Shown: piece by piece, positions 14,979 through 23,162 of the stretch
Layout: each line of letters opens with the position of its first letter
Position numbering within the stretch: position 1 is the first letter of the stretch
From: Novosphingobium sp. KA1
GTDB lineage: Bacteria > Pseudomonadota > Alphaproteobacteria > Sphingomonadales > Sphingomonadaceae
Length of the DNA stretch: 64,000 bases
NCBI RefSeq assembly: GCF_017309955.1
Contig: NZ_CP021249.1
Span: forward strand, 190,798-254,797
Direction: 5' to 3'
Notes under the pieces: model-generated
What the model was told of the DNA's origin: nothing
Seen by the model: only the letters and a program-made list of their open reading frames with translations
Databases searched by the model: none
Made by a program: the position numbers and the translations under genes

Positions 14979-16652
14979 ATGATTGAGCGAAAGCCTTCTC
15001 CTGCGCCCAGACGCAGCCTCAAATCTCTGGAGGCGGGATTGGCCCTTTTCCCGCATTTCCGGGAACACATTTCACAGTCTGGGCCGGTGACGAGCGCTCA
15101 GGTCGCAGCAATTTCCGAGGCTACCGGTCTCAAGGAACGGCAGATTCGGACGCTGGCCGCGCGCTACCGGGACCATCCCGTGGCCGAATCGCTTGCGCCG
15201 AAGCCGCGAGGGCCGGTTGTTGGCTCACACCGGATAGATCCCGAAGTCAGAGGTGCTATTGACGCACTGATCGATGAGATCGCGCTCAAGATGGTGCCTC
15301 CCTCGCGTGCGGAAGCGGCGCGGCAGATTTGGGGACTGCTCCATGCCGACAACGGAGAACATCGGTTTTCCGCCGATCTGATCCCGAGCGAGAAGACCAT
15401 CGAGCGGCTGCTGGCCGAGATTGCGAGCAGTGTGTGGGCCAAGGCCAGCATGGGCTCCAAGACCCGCAGCGCGCAGGAAGCGCATCCTGGGGAATACCAC
15501 AGCGATGGTTTCCTCGATCTTGTCCAGATGGACCATACCAGGGGTGACGTCATCCTGGTCGATAGCCTGAGGCGGGAAGAGCTCGGACGGCTGTGGATCA
15601 CGTTCCTGATTGAAATCTGGACCCGTTCGATTCTCGGCTACTATGTCAGCTTCGGCGATCCCTCGATTTTCCGGTGTGGCAGGGCCGTTGCGAGCGCGCT
15701 GCTGCCCAAGCAGCCTGTTCTCGCGCATCTGGGCGTCGATGTCAGCTACCCGATGTTCGGCCTGTTCCGGCGCCTGCATGCCGATCAGGCCAAGCCGCAT
15801 CGCTCGGAGTCGTTCCGGCGGGCCTGCGTGCGCAATGGCATCGACCCGGATGTCCGCAAACCCGGCCCGGCCCATCTGGGCGGCCATATCGAGCGGCTGA
15901 TCGGAACAATGGTCGGAAAACTGCGGCTTTTACCGGGTGCGACGGGATCGAACGTGTCGGCACGCGATGGCTACGATGCCGAAGCCGACGCGGCGATGAC
16001 CCTGGCAGAATTCGAGCGCTGGCTGCTGTGCCAGATCGCGGTTTATCATCACGCGCCGCATTCCGCGCTTGGCGGCCTGTGCCCGGTGCAGGTGTGGGAA
16101 CGCGAGGCGGCGCGACATGGCCCCTTGCTTCCGGTTTCGTGCAATACTGATGAGCTTTTCCGCCAATTTCTGCCGTCGAAATCGCTGACGGTCCATTCCC
16201 GGGGGATCCAGATCAAACACCGCCATTACTGGCACCCGGCGCTTGGCCAGCGAATCGGCCAGAAGATCGAGGTCAGCTGGGACGAGCGGACGATCCAGCA
16301 TGTCTATGCCGAGCTCGATGGCAGTTTCGTGCAACTGGCGGTTATCGGTCAATATCCCGATGTCTGGGAGGCGGACTGGGAAGCTGCCAGAGCCAGGGTG
16401 AGGGCCATGGGCCGGGCTTACCAGGCCGATGGCGGGCGGACGGCGACGGCCCGCGCGATTGCTGCCGCCAACCAGGAAATCCATCAGGCTCGCCTGCGCA
16501 CCAAGGAGGCCCGGCGCCGGGCGAAACGGCGGGAAGGGGAGGGGACGACGCTCGCGGATCTGCGGTCACCCGAAAGGCCTGAAAAGCCGCCCGTTCAGTG
16601 GAGACCGGTCGCGGAACTTGGCGAGGATTCCTGGTTGAAGGTGCAATCGTGA
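14979..16652 (+). CDS. tniA: TniA transposase (DDE integrase type)
   Basis: 557 residues from the ATG at 14979 with GGAG 8 nt upstream. N-terminal HTH region (about 35-65), then an rve-type catalytic core with D185 in LVQMDHTRGD, D269 in LHADQAK and E305 in GGHIERL, and a Mu-type beta-barrel region from about 400. It performs the strand transfer chemistry of Tn402/Tn5053-like elements with TniB and TniQ. Its stop overlaps the GTG start of tniB (GTGA), so the genes are translationally coupled. Confidence 0.9.
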   Translation: MIERKPSPAPRRSLKSLEAGLALFPHFREHISQSGPVTSAQVAAISEATGLKERQIRTLAARYRDHPVAESLAPKPRGPVVGSHRIDPEVRGAIDALIDEIALKMVPPSRAEAARQIWGLLHADNGEHRFSADLIPSEKTIERLLAEIASSVWAKASMGSKTRSAQEAHPGEYHSDGFLDLVQMDHTRGDVILVDSLRREELGRLWITFLIEIWTRSILGYYVSFGDPSIFRCGRAVASALLPKQPVLAHLGVDVSYPMFGLFRRLHADQAKPHRSESFRRACVRNGIDPDVRKPGPAHLGGHIERLIGTMVGKLRLLPGATGSNVSARDGYDAEADAAMTLAEFERWLLCQIAVYHHAPHSALGGLCPVQVWEREAARHGPLLPVSCNTDELFRQFLPSKSLTVHSRGIQIKHRHYWHPALGQRIGQKIEVSWDERTIQHVYAELDGSFVQLAVIGQYPDVWEADWEAARARVRAMGRAYQADGGRTATARAIAAANQEIHQARLRTKEARRRAKRREGEGTTLADLRSPERPEKPPVQWRPVAELGEDSWLKVQS

Positions 16653-17491
16653 GCACCGCGGCGCTGACGCGATTACCGGTCCAGGCAGCCTCATTCTGGA
16701 TCGATTTCAAGGAAGCGCGCAACGCCGTCGAAACCATCGTCGAGGTCGCGCATGACGATCCGGAAGAGCGACCGACCTGCATCGTGCTCACAGGCCAGTC
16801 CGGCATGGGCAAGACCTCGATCCTGCGCGAAGCGCAGCGGCGTCTGACCGAGGCTTTCCCCGAACCTGCCGATTGGGGCGAAGCCCGCTACCAACCGGTC
16901 CTGCGCACGGTCATTCCCTCGAGCCCGACCTCGCTCAAGATCAACCTGGCCCTGCTCTGGCAGCAGGGCTGGCCGATCCGGGCCAACACGCACAAAACCG
17001 CCGATTTCAAGGTTGTCGATCTGTTGGCCGCGCAGGGGACGAGGCTGGTCGCGATCGACAATGTCCATGTGATCCTGACCGCGAGCGGGGTCGCGCGGCG
17101 CGACACGCTCGATGCCTTGCGCTTCCTGATGAGCGCAGGCAATGTGCCGCTGGTCGTGGCCGGGCTGGATGTCGCCCGTCAGATATTCGCCGACGATGTC
17201 GAGCTGGCCTATCGTTCGATCATGCTCAAATTGCCCCTGTGGGAGCCGGGCGAGCCCTCGCAGCGGCTGATCAGGGCACTGGCGCGCGGAATGGGGATGG
17301 CGGTGCCCGAGCATCTCGCCGCGCCCGCATTTGCCGAGCGGATTTGGCGCGAAAGCGGCGGGGTAACCGGCAATTTCAAGCGGATCCTGCACTGGTCGGC
17401 CAAGGTTGCGAAACGGCACGATCGGGCGCTGGTGACGCATGACGATATCAGCCAGGCCTTGCAGCTCTTTACCCCCTATAGCCCGGATTGA
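16649..17491 (+). CDS. tniB: TniB AAA+ ATPase
   Basis: 280 residues. Walker A GQSGMGKTS at 49-57, Walker B LVAIDNVHV near 135-143, and a C-terminal lid with GVTGNFKRIL. TniB is the ATP-dependent target-selection partner of TniA (TnsC-like). It starts at a GTG overlapping the tniA stop and abuts tniQ. Confidence 0.9.
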   Translation: MSTAALTRLPVQAASFWIDFKEARNAVETIVEVAHDDPEERPTCIVLTGQSGMGKTSILREAQRRLTEAFPEPADWGEARYQPVLRTVIPSSPTSLKINLALLWQQGWPIRANTHKTADFKVVDLLAAQGTRLVAIDNVHVILTASGVARRDTLDALRFLMSAGNVPLVVAGLDVARQIFADDVELAYRSIMLKLPLWEPGEPSQRLIRALARGMGMAVPEHLAAPAFAERIWRESGGVTGNFKRILHWSAKVAKRHDRALVTHDDISQALQLFTPYSPD

Positions 17492-18879
17492 GTGCCGGGA
17501 TGAGCGCTGGAGCGGGAAGGAGCGAGATAGAGCCGCTGGCCTACCGGGTCAGGCCGATGGCCGGGGAATGCTTCGAATCCTGGCTGCAGCGCCTCGCCGC
17601 GCGGCACGAAACGACGCGCAAGGCGCTGTTCGCGCATCTCGGCATCGAGACAGTGCTGGCCGCCTGCGATCTGGCCTCGTCAGCCTATGGCACCGCGCAG
17701 CGGCACCGGGTCATGGTCGAGCGGTTGGCCTGGGCGACGGCCCTGCCCGAGAAGGCGATTTCGAGGACTTTGGTGGGCTGCACACGCGGTGACCTGCTGC
17801 CGCCGGCGCTGCGCTCGATCGGGTGCCCGCAATGTTGGCTCGACTGGCTGGAAAGCGGCGCGCCGTGGCGGATCGAACGCAACTGGATCCTGCGGGTTGC
17901 CCTGCGCTGCGAGCACCACGATCTGCTGCTGACCGACCTTCGCAGCATCGTGGTGCTGGGGCGCACGATGGCGGCGAAGCGGCTGCTGGAGGAGACGGTG
18001 GACCGGACAGGCGAGCAGATGGCGCGGTTTACCCTGGTCGCCACGCGCCTCGCCTGGAATCGCGTCATTTCCCGTGCCCACCTGCGCGGCAGTGAGCCCA
18101 ACTCCTACGCGTTTTCAAGGCGATACATGGCGGCGTTGGTCGGCAACCGGTTTCATTTTGCGCCGTCGCGCCACCTCTTGCTGGCGGCGCTGCACAGCAG
18201 CAATGTGGAACAAGCCGAACGGGTGGAGCGACTATTCCGCTTCGATGCGCAGCCGGTGTATAGTCCGGCGAGGCGTGGCTCCAGCGGCTCCGTGCCCGGG
18301 CTAGCGGATCTCGCGGCTGCGATCACAGGGGTGGGCCTGCGTCAGCTTGGCCGCAAGCGCCACGTGCTGGAAGTAGCCGGACAGAAGCTTGAGCAGGCCT
18401 GGCGGAACTACCCTGCGGTGCATGCGGCGCAAATGCTACGCCGACGGCGCGCGGTGCTGGCGAGCGAGGTGCGCCGCCGCTATGCGGCCGAGATTGTCGG
18501 TGCTGCGAAATCCCCGCTGACCTGCTTACGCGGGTTCCAGGATGCGCTGTTTTTCCTGAAACAGTGCGGAATGGCGGATGATGCCGTTCCCCCGGCGACC
18601 GGGCGCCCCGATCCTTGGGAGGATTGCCTGGGAAATCCGAGACTGTTGCACGAGCGGTTGAGCCGGCGCTTCGCCCATCCCGCGTTTCGCACTGTTCTCG
18701 ACCTGCCGGGTCACTCGTTCGATGGCGACGCATTCGAGCGCGCGAGCAGCCGGTCGATGGCGGCCATCGCTGCATCAAATTCGGCGAGGCTTTCGGCCGA
18801 GAGCACGGGAGACGGGCCCGGTCCAGGACCGGACTCGCTCGCCTTGCCGTCAGCCAAGCTCGCACGGATCAGAATCTGA
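17488..18879 (+). CDS. tniQ: TniQ target-site protein
   Basis: 463 codons; the start is either TTG 17488 (overlapping tniB) or ATG 17500. N-terminal TniQ domain with RPMAGECFESWLQRL, and a zinc site CPQCW ... CEHHD near residues 112-150. The last 55 or so codons, rich in Ser, Gly and Pro, run antiparallel over the 3' end of the HTH gene at 18711-19913. The native C-terminus has probably been replaced or extended when the downstream segment was joined. TniQ is required with TniA and TniB for transposition. Confidence 0.85.
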   Translation: MSAGMSAGAGRSEIEPLAYRVRPMAGECFESWLQRLAARHETTRKALFAHLGIETVLAACDLASSAYGTAQRHRVMVERLAWATALPEKAISRTLVGCTRGDLLPPALRSIGCPQCWLDWLESGAPWRIERNWILRVALRCEHHDLLLTDLRSIVVLGRTMAAKRLLEETVDRTGEQMARFTLVATRLAWNRVISRAHLRGSEPNSYAFSRRYMAALVGNRFHFAPSRHLLLAALHSSNVEQAERVERLFRFDAQPVYSPARRGSSGSVPGLADLAAAITGVGLRQLGRKRHVLEVAGQKLEQAWRNYPAVHAAQMLRRRRAVLASEVRRRYAAEIVGAAKSPLTCLRGFQDALFFLKQCGMADDAVPPATGRPDPWEDCLGNPRLLHERLSRRFAHPAFRTVLDLPGHSFDGDAFERASSRSMAAIAASNSARLSAESTGDGPGPGPDSLALPSAKLARIRI

Positions 18880-19913
18880 CCACGATGCCGCTCGATATCG
18901 GCAAGACTAGCGGATTTCAGCGATTTGACCAGTTCGCGCACGCCGTTCTTGGACAGGTGCAGCGCGCGTTCGATCTGGCCCGGACGCAAGGGCCCGAACC
19001 CGGCGAGCAGGGTGTAGAGCAGGGGCGCGCGCGAATTCGAGCGCAGGGCGGCGAGCGCGCGGGTCATGTGGGAATGGCGCGTCCAGGCCTGTTCGACCAG
19101 CTTGGCGAGCCGGTCGGCGCAGGCCGTGAGCGCGTCGGCCACCAGAATGTCGCGCTCGCGCGGCCAGAGCCAGGGCGCCAGTGCCTCGGCGCGCAGCGCG
19201 CCGGGGCAGGGGAGGGGGACCATCCCGGGGGTGGCGGCGGATAGGGCCTGGCCTGCCGCAAGATCGATTGCCCAGAGCGGCGGTCTGGCGCGCGGCTGCG
19301 CGAAGGCCATCGGCCCGCCCGGAAACTCGAGCAGCCGGTGCTCGGGTTCGGCGGGGGCGAAGTGGGCCGATGCCGCAGCCTGCGTATGGAGGTCGTCGAT
19401 GGCCGCAAGCGGCCAGGTGCTTTCGCCGTGCTGTTCCGCAACGCTCGCCAGCTGGCCGGCGAGCGCGATCGCCTCGCGCGGCGAGAGCGCGTCAGCGGGG
19501 CCGACGATCCCGTGATCTGAGCCGGCTGCCGCCCGCAGTTGCTGCGCGACCCGCGCGACCGGCTCCCAGCGGGCCAGCGACAGTTCGGCGAGGATCGCAT
19601 CGGCGATTCCCCACGGCCTCGCGAACACGTGCGGGCCTTCTGTTGGCGCTGCGGCTAGGCAGCAAAACCAGAGATCGAACTGCGCGGCGGCACCGGCATG
19701 ACCCGCCTGGAGCAGGGCTTCACACAGCTGTGCATGAATGACGCTGGCGGCGAGCAGATGGGCGACGCCGGGCTCGAGATGTGCTACCAGCCCCTGCAGT
19801 CGGCCCCATGAAAGCGCGGCGCGCGAACGGGCCAGCATGAGCGCTTCGGGCGAGGCGTCTTCGTCCGACTGGAGCGGATGGAATCCGGTAAAATGGGCTT
19901 CGAAATTCGCCAT
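18711..19913 (-). CDS. HTH-domain protein (DUF1612-like, function unknown)
   Basis: 400 residues, Ala- and Leu-rich, largely helical. The C-terminal part has an HTH (LRPGQIERALHLSKNGVREL) and a Pro/Gly-Ser linker before the last helix. It is related in layout to the truncated protein at 14167-14812. Such proteins occur on sphingomonad and rhizobial replicons, but no function is known to me. Its 3' end overlaps tniQ by 169 bp on the opposite strand, and its promoter side faces the proposed right Tn end. Confidence 0.6.
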   Translation of the reverse strand: MANFEAHFTGFHPLQSDEDASPEALMLARSRAALSWGRLQGLVAHLEPGVAHLLAASVIHAQLCEALLQAGHAGAAAQFDLWFCCLAAAPTEGPHVFARPWGIADAILAELSLARWEPVARVAQQLRAAAGSDHGIVGPADALSPREAIALAGQLASVAEQHGESTWPLAAIDDLHTQAAASAHFAPAEPEHRLLEFPGGPMAFAQPRARPPLWAIDLAAGQALSAATPGMVPLPCPGALRAEALAPWLWPRERDILVADALTACADRLAKLVEQAWTRHSHMTRALAALRSNSRAPLLYTLLAGFGPLRPGQIERALHLSKNGVRELVKSLKSASLADIERHRGQILIRASLADGKASESGPGPGPSPVLSAESLAEFDAAMAAIDRLLARSNASPSNE

Positions 19914-20034
19914 TTCAGGAAGTCTAGCAAACAGGACTTAACTGCACCATCCTTGGCATGGTCTTTTTACGCACTAATGATAATGGTATCTTATCGGTAG
20001 TGACATTGCCAATTTGCGCGGCTATTCCCGGGAA

Positions 20035-21321
20035 ATGAGCCGCGCAGCGTCGCCAAGGAAAGTCAAAACACTCCCCACCGCTATTGTTCCAGCGGCGAGC
20101 GCCGAAATTGTCACGGTGCTCGCCTCGGGCGAAGGCATTCTGCCGCAACGCCGCCGGTCAACGAAGCCGACGCACAAAGAACGCCTTGTCGCGGTCCTCG
20201 GATCCTTGCTGGGGGAGGGGACCCAGGTCGCCGAGCTTAACTTCACCACCGCGCTCGCCGCACGCAGCAGCGCGACACTGCGCGCTTTGGCTGCCGATCT
20301 TGAATGCTACAGCGGGTTTTGCCTCGATCATCCTCGGCCAGGACTCCCGGCTTCGCCCGAGCGCTTGACCGGGTACATCGGCCATCTCGAGGCCAGGCGG
20401 CAAAGTCCTGCAACGATTTCGCGCAAAGTTGCCTCGCTGGGCGCGGTGCACCGTATCCTCGATCTGCCATCGGCGACTGCGGCACCGCTGGTGCGCGATG
20501 CCTTGCGCGGCATGCGCAAGCGACAGGGCGTGGCGCAGCGCCAGGCGGGCCCCTTGCGGTTCGGCGCCGAGATCGGCCGCGAGCCAGCCAAAGGCTTGAC
20601 TCTCACCGCGCTGCTCGATGCCTGTGGCGGCGATCCGCCGGGCTTGCGCGATGCGGCGTTGCTGTCGCTTGGCTATGATGCCGGGCTCAGGGTGTCCGAG
20701 CTGGTCGCGGCTACTTGCGAAAGTGTCCAGCTTCAGGACGATGGCTCGGGCCTGCTTCATATCGAGCGATCCAAAACCGACCAGCTGGGGGAGGGGAGCT
20801 ATGTCTGGGTCTCGCCAGACACCATGCGGCGGATTGCGTTATGGCGCGATGTGAGCGCAATTAGCGCAGGCCCGCTGTTTTGCCGGATCGCCGTGCGGCG
20901 ACGCAAAGTAGTTCTCGCGCGCCGGGCGCTGACCATGGCCGATCTTGCGCCTAATGCGAAGGTGGACCGGGAGCGAATGGCCGCCGTGCAAGCACGCGAT
21001 CCCGGAGTCACCTATGCGATCGGGTCGGCAGCGCTCACGCCCACTGCTGTGCGGCATATTATCAAGCGCCGCGCCCGCGCCGCAGCCGATGCGGGTCTGG
21101 TGACGCTGATGGGCAAGAAGCTCGATCGCGCTATAGCTGCGCTCAGTACGCATTCGTTGAGGGTCGGGCTGACACAGGATCTATTTGCCAGCGGGGCCGA
21201 TGCAGGCCCTGTTGCCCAGGCGCTGCGCTGGACATCGACATCGACCGCGCTGCGCTATGGACGCAAGCTCGCCCCTGCCTCGAATGCCGCAGCGGCTATG
21301 CTGGGGAAGGTGAGAAGGTGA
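20035..21321 (+). CDS. Tyrosine recombinase/integrase
   Basis: About 428 residues from ATG 20035; a TTG at 20014 is also open. N-terminal core-binding domain spans about 60-165 (SPERLTGYIGHLEARRQSPATI), with catalytic domain features GLRVSELVA, HSLRVGLTQ (H-x-x-R region) and LRWTSTSTALRYGRKL with the terminal Tyr in RYG. The usual LGH is replaced by LRW, a known variation. It is unrelated to the RIT trio and may resolve plasmid dimers or mobilise the neighbouring segment. It starts 30 bp after the proposed right Tn end. Confidence 0.8.
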   Translation: MSRAASPRKVKTLPTAIVPAASAEIVTVLASGEGILPQRRRSTKPTHKERLVAVLGSLLGEGTQVAELNFTTALAARSSATLRALAADLECYSGFCLDHPRPGLPASPERLTGYIGHLEARRQSPATISRKVASLGAVHRILDLPSATAAPLVRDALRGMRKRQGVAQRQAGPLRFGAEIGREPAKGLTLTALLDACGGDPPGLRDAALLSLGYDAGLRVSELVAATCESVQLQDDGSGLLHIERSKTDQLGEGSYVWVSPDTMRRIALWRDVSAISAGPLFCRIAVRRRKVVLARRALTMADLAPNAKVDRERMAAVQARDPGVTYAIGSAALTPTAVRHIIKRRARAAADAGLVTLMGKKLDRAIAALSTHSLRVGLTQDLFASGADAGPVAQALRWTSTSTALRYGRKLAPASNAAAAMLGKVRR

Positions 21322-21407
21322 CAAGTGAAGCCGAACGGAAATGTAGCCGTGGCCACTGCAGGTAATTTTGTCGGTCCTTGGGGCGCTTCAAAATCGGCTC
21401 GTTGCAG
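21322..21407. other. Junction between integrase and IS630 remnant
   Basis: No gene. This is where the left end of the IS630 copy should be; its terminal sequence (inverse of TAGAGCGGTTTCCACTC) is not found, so the IS is truncated within this stretch. Confidence 0.5.
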
Positions 21408-22208
21408 TCAATTCCGTCCGCTCACAGGTGGCGACCGTCATTCGGGCAGGATCGAAGCGCACGGTGACTTCATTCGGGAACTGATCGCCGAGCAGGGCGA
21501 CATGACCCTGGTCGAGGTTCAGGCGCGGCTGATCGAGCGCGGCACCTTGGTTGGGATCGGCACCGTGCATCGCTTTTTCGTCCGTCACGGGATCACGCGC
21601 AAAAAAAGACCGGGCACGCGATCGAGCAAGATCGTCCCGACGTCCTGAGGCAACGCCAGCGCTGGTTCGACGGACAGATCGACCTCGAACCCGAACGCCT
21701 CGTTTTCATCGACGAGACCTGGACCGCCACCAACATGACCCGCAGCCACGGCCGTTGCGCCAAGGGTGAGCGGCTGCGGATGGGCTACCCGCATGGTCAT
21801 CGCAAGACCACCACGCTGGTGGCCGGCCTGCGAATGACCGGCATGGTCGCGCCGATGGTGCTCGATGGTCCGATCAACGGCGACTGGTTCGAAGCCTATG
21901 TGGCGCAGGTTTTGGTGCCAGATTTGCGGCCCGGCGACGTCGTCATCATGGACAACCTTTCAAGCCACAAGCGGGCCGCCGTGAAAGAACGGATCGAAGC
22001 GGCGGGAGCAACCCTGCGCTTCCTCCCGCCCTACAGCCCCGACTTCAATCCTATAGAAAAAGCATTCTCTCGCCTGAAAGCCATGCTGCGCAAGGCGGGC
22101 GAACGAACCGTCAGCGGGCTGTGGGGGCTGATCGGCAGGCTCGTCGACATCTTCCAACCCGCCGAATGCGCAAACTACTTCAGCTCGTGCGGGTATGAAC
22201 CGGAATGA
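21408..22208 (+). pseudogene. IS630-family transposase, 5'-truncated, frameshift type
   Basis: The frame before 21648 carries TGGDRHSGRIEAHGDF and IGTVHRFFVRHGITRKK; the following frame carries VFIDETWTATNM, MDNLSSHKRAAV and LPPYSPDFNPIEKAFS, with the DDE residues D, D and E of IS630 transposases. The two frames meet at a run of seven A (21601-21607), the usual -1 frameshift site for this group, so that break is natural. The N-terminal HTH (roughly 60 residues) is missing. The copy cannot be autonomous. Confidence 0.85.
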
Positions 22209-22222
22209 GTGGAAACCGCTCT
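21408..22222. mobile_element. IS630-family element, left end missing
   Basis: The right end is GTGGAAACCGCTCTA, stopping at 22222 beside a TA, the target dinucleotide for IS630. On that side it interrupts a flavin reductase gene. The left end is lost next to the integrase. Confidence 0.75.
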
Positions 22223-22446
22223 AATATGTTCAGCCCGAACCTTGTGCATCCGGCAAACTCATCATGCAGGAAAGCGGACTTGTTGATGCACGCCAGAATG
22301 CTTGGCGGTTCAAGCGCCAGCGAGCAAACCGCGGTTGCAACCATTCCGAATGGTTGACCTTCAAGCTCCAGCGTCAGGACGGTCACAGTTGCGGCTAGCC
22401 GCCGCATTGCCAGACGAAATTCGGCTTGGTTCGCGCTCGTTGTCAT
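22223..22446 (-). pseudogene. Flavin reductase (HpaC-like), 3'-truncated by IS630
   Basis: Begins MTTSANQAEFRLAMRRLAATVTVLT and continues with FGMVATAVCSLALEPPSILACINKSA, the FMN-binding N-terminal part of the flavin reductase family that supplies FMNH2/FADH2 to two-component monooxygenases. The coding sequence stops matching at FGLNI, where the IS630 end begins; roughly 90 residues are missing. It follows the MarR gene on the same strand and may once have been co-regulated with it. Confidence 0.8.
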
Positions 22447-22544
22447 TCCTACATGGTAAGGTCTGGCTTGACTCCGAACGACCAAAGAATACTGAGCCTT
22501 CCACCGACTATTTGGCTGTCCACCGCATCAGACTGCTCATCTCA

Positions 22545-23030
22545 TCAATCGTCGCAAGCGACTGCTTCGGTCCGCAATCGGAGTTCGGCAGCCAGGTTTC
22601 TCGAAACTCTTGCGAGTACCGATAGGCAGATTGCCACTTCATCTGCCGGAATATCGGCTGACGCCAAGCCATTGATGCTGGTGGCATGATGCATCAGCCT
22701 GGTTTCCAGCTCGCGACCGGGCTCTGTCAGCACGATGTTCTGTTTGCGCCGGTCGCCAAGCTGTTGCCTGCGCTCGACCAGACCATCCGCAACCATGCCG
22801 TTGATCATTACAACGGTTGTGTTTTCAGCGACATTTGTCCGATCGCTGAGTTGTTTTTGAGTCAGACCGTCCTCTAACCACAAGGCTCGCAGATAATACC
22901 AATACCCTGCCTTCAGCCCCTCGCGCGCCAAGACCGAATTGAGCAACCTGTCAAACCTGCGGTGACAGCGCCGGACCTGGTAGCCAAGACTCTCTTCGGG
23001 CTGGAGCGTTTGCGGTCTCGGGTTCGGCAA
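22545..23030 (-). CDS. MarR-family transcriptional regulator
   Basis: 161 residues with the MarR winged helix (LTQKQLSDRTNVAENTTVVMINGMVADGLVERR, wing at GDRRKQNI). Flanked by dimerisation helices containing LGYQVRRCHRRFDRLL at the start. It lies downstream of the Rieske oxygenase gene on the same strand and upstream of the cut flavin reductase, so it probably senses an aromatic ligand of this cluster. Confidence 0.88.
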   Translation of the reverse strand: MPNPRPQTLQPEESLGYQVRRCHRRFDRLLNSVLAREGLKAGYWYYLRALWLEDGLTQKQLSDRTNVAENTTVVMINGMVADGLVERRQQLGDRRKQNIVLTEPGRELETRLMHHATSINGLASADIPADEVAICLSVLARVSRNLAAELRLRTEAVACDD

Positions 23031-23162
23031 CGCGGATTCTCCCAGATCTCAAGATGACGGCCGCGCCGGGTGCGTGACCGTGTACGAAAAAAATGTCGAA
23101 CACGGCCGCACTATCAATTTTCTACGCGCAAGCGAAGTGGGGCGTGACCACTTTGCCGCGCC

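Larger units (their letters stand above)
14813..20005. mobile_element. Tn5053/Tn7-like transposon with tniABQ module (ends tentative)
   Basis: The proposed left end starts TGTCAGCCGACATAATAGACC at 14813; the proposed right end, read inward, starts TGTCACTACCGATAAGATACC from 20005. Both start with TGTCA and share CCGA and a TAA(T/G)A-ACC pattern, as expected of tni-type ends. Between them lie tniA, tniB, tniQ and an oppositely oriented HTH gene. No resolvase (tniR) is present. The five bases outside each end differ (CCTTG and TTGCC), so there is no intact target duplication. The boundaries need confirmation. Confidence 0.5.
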
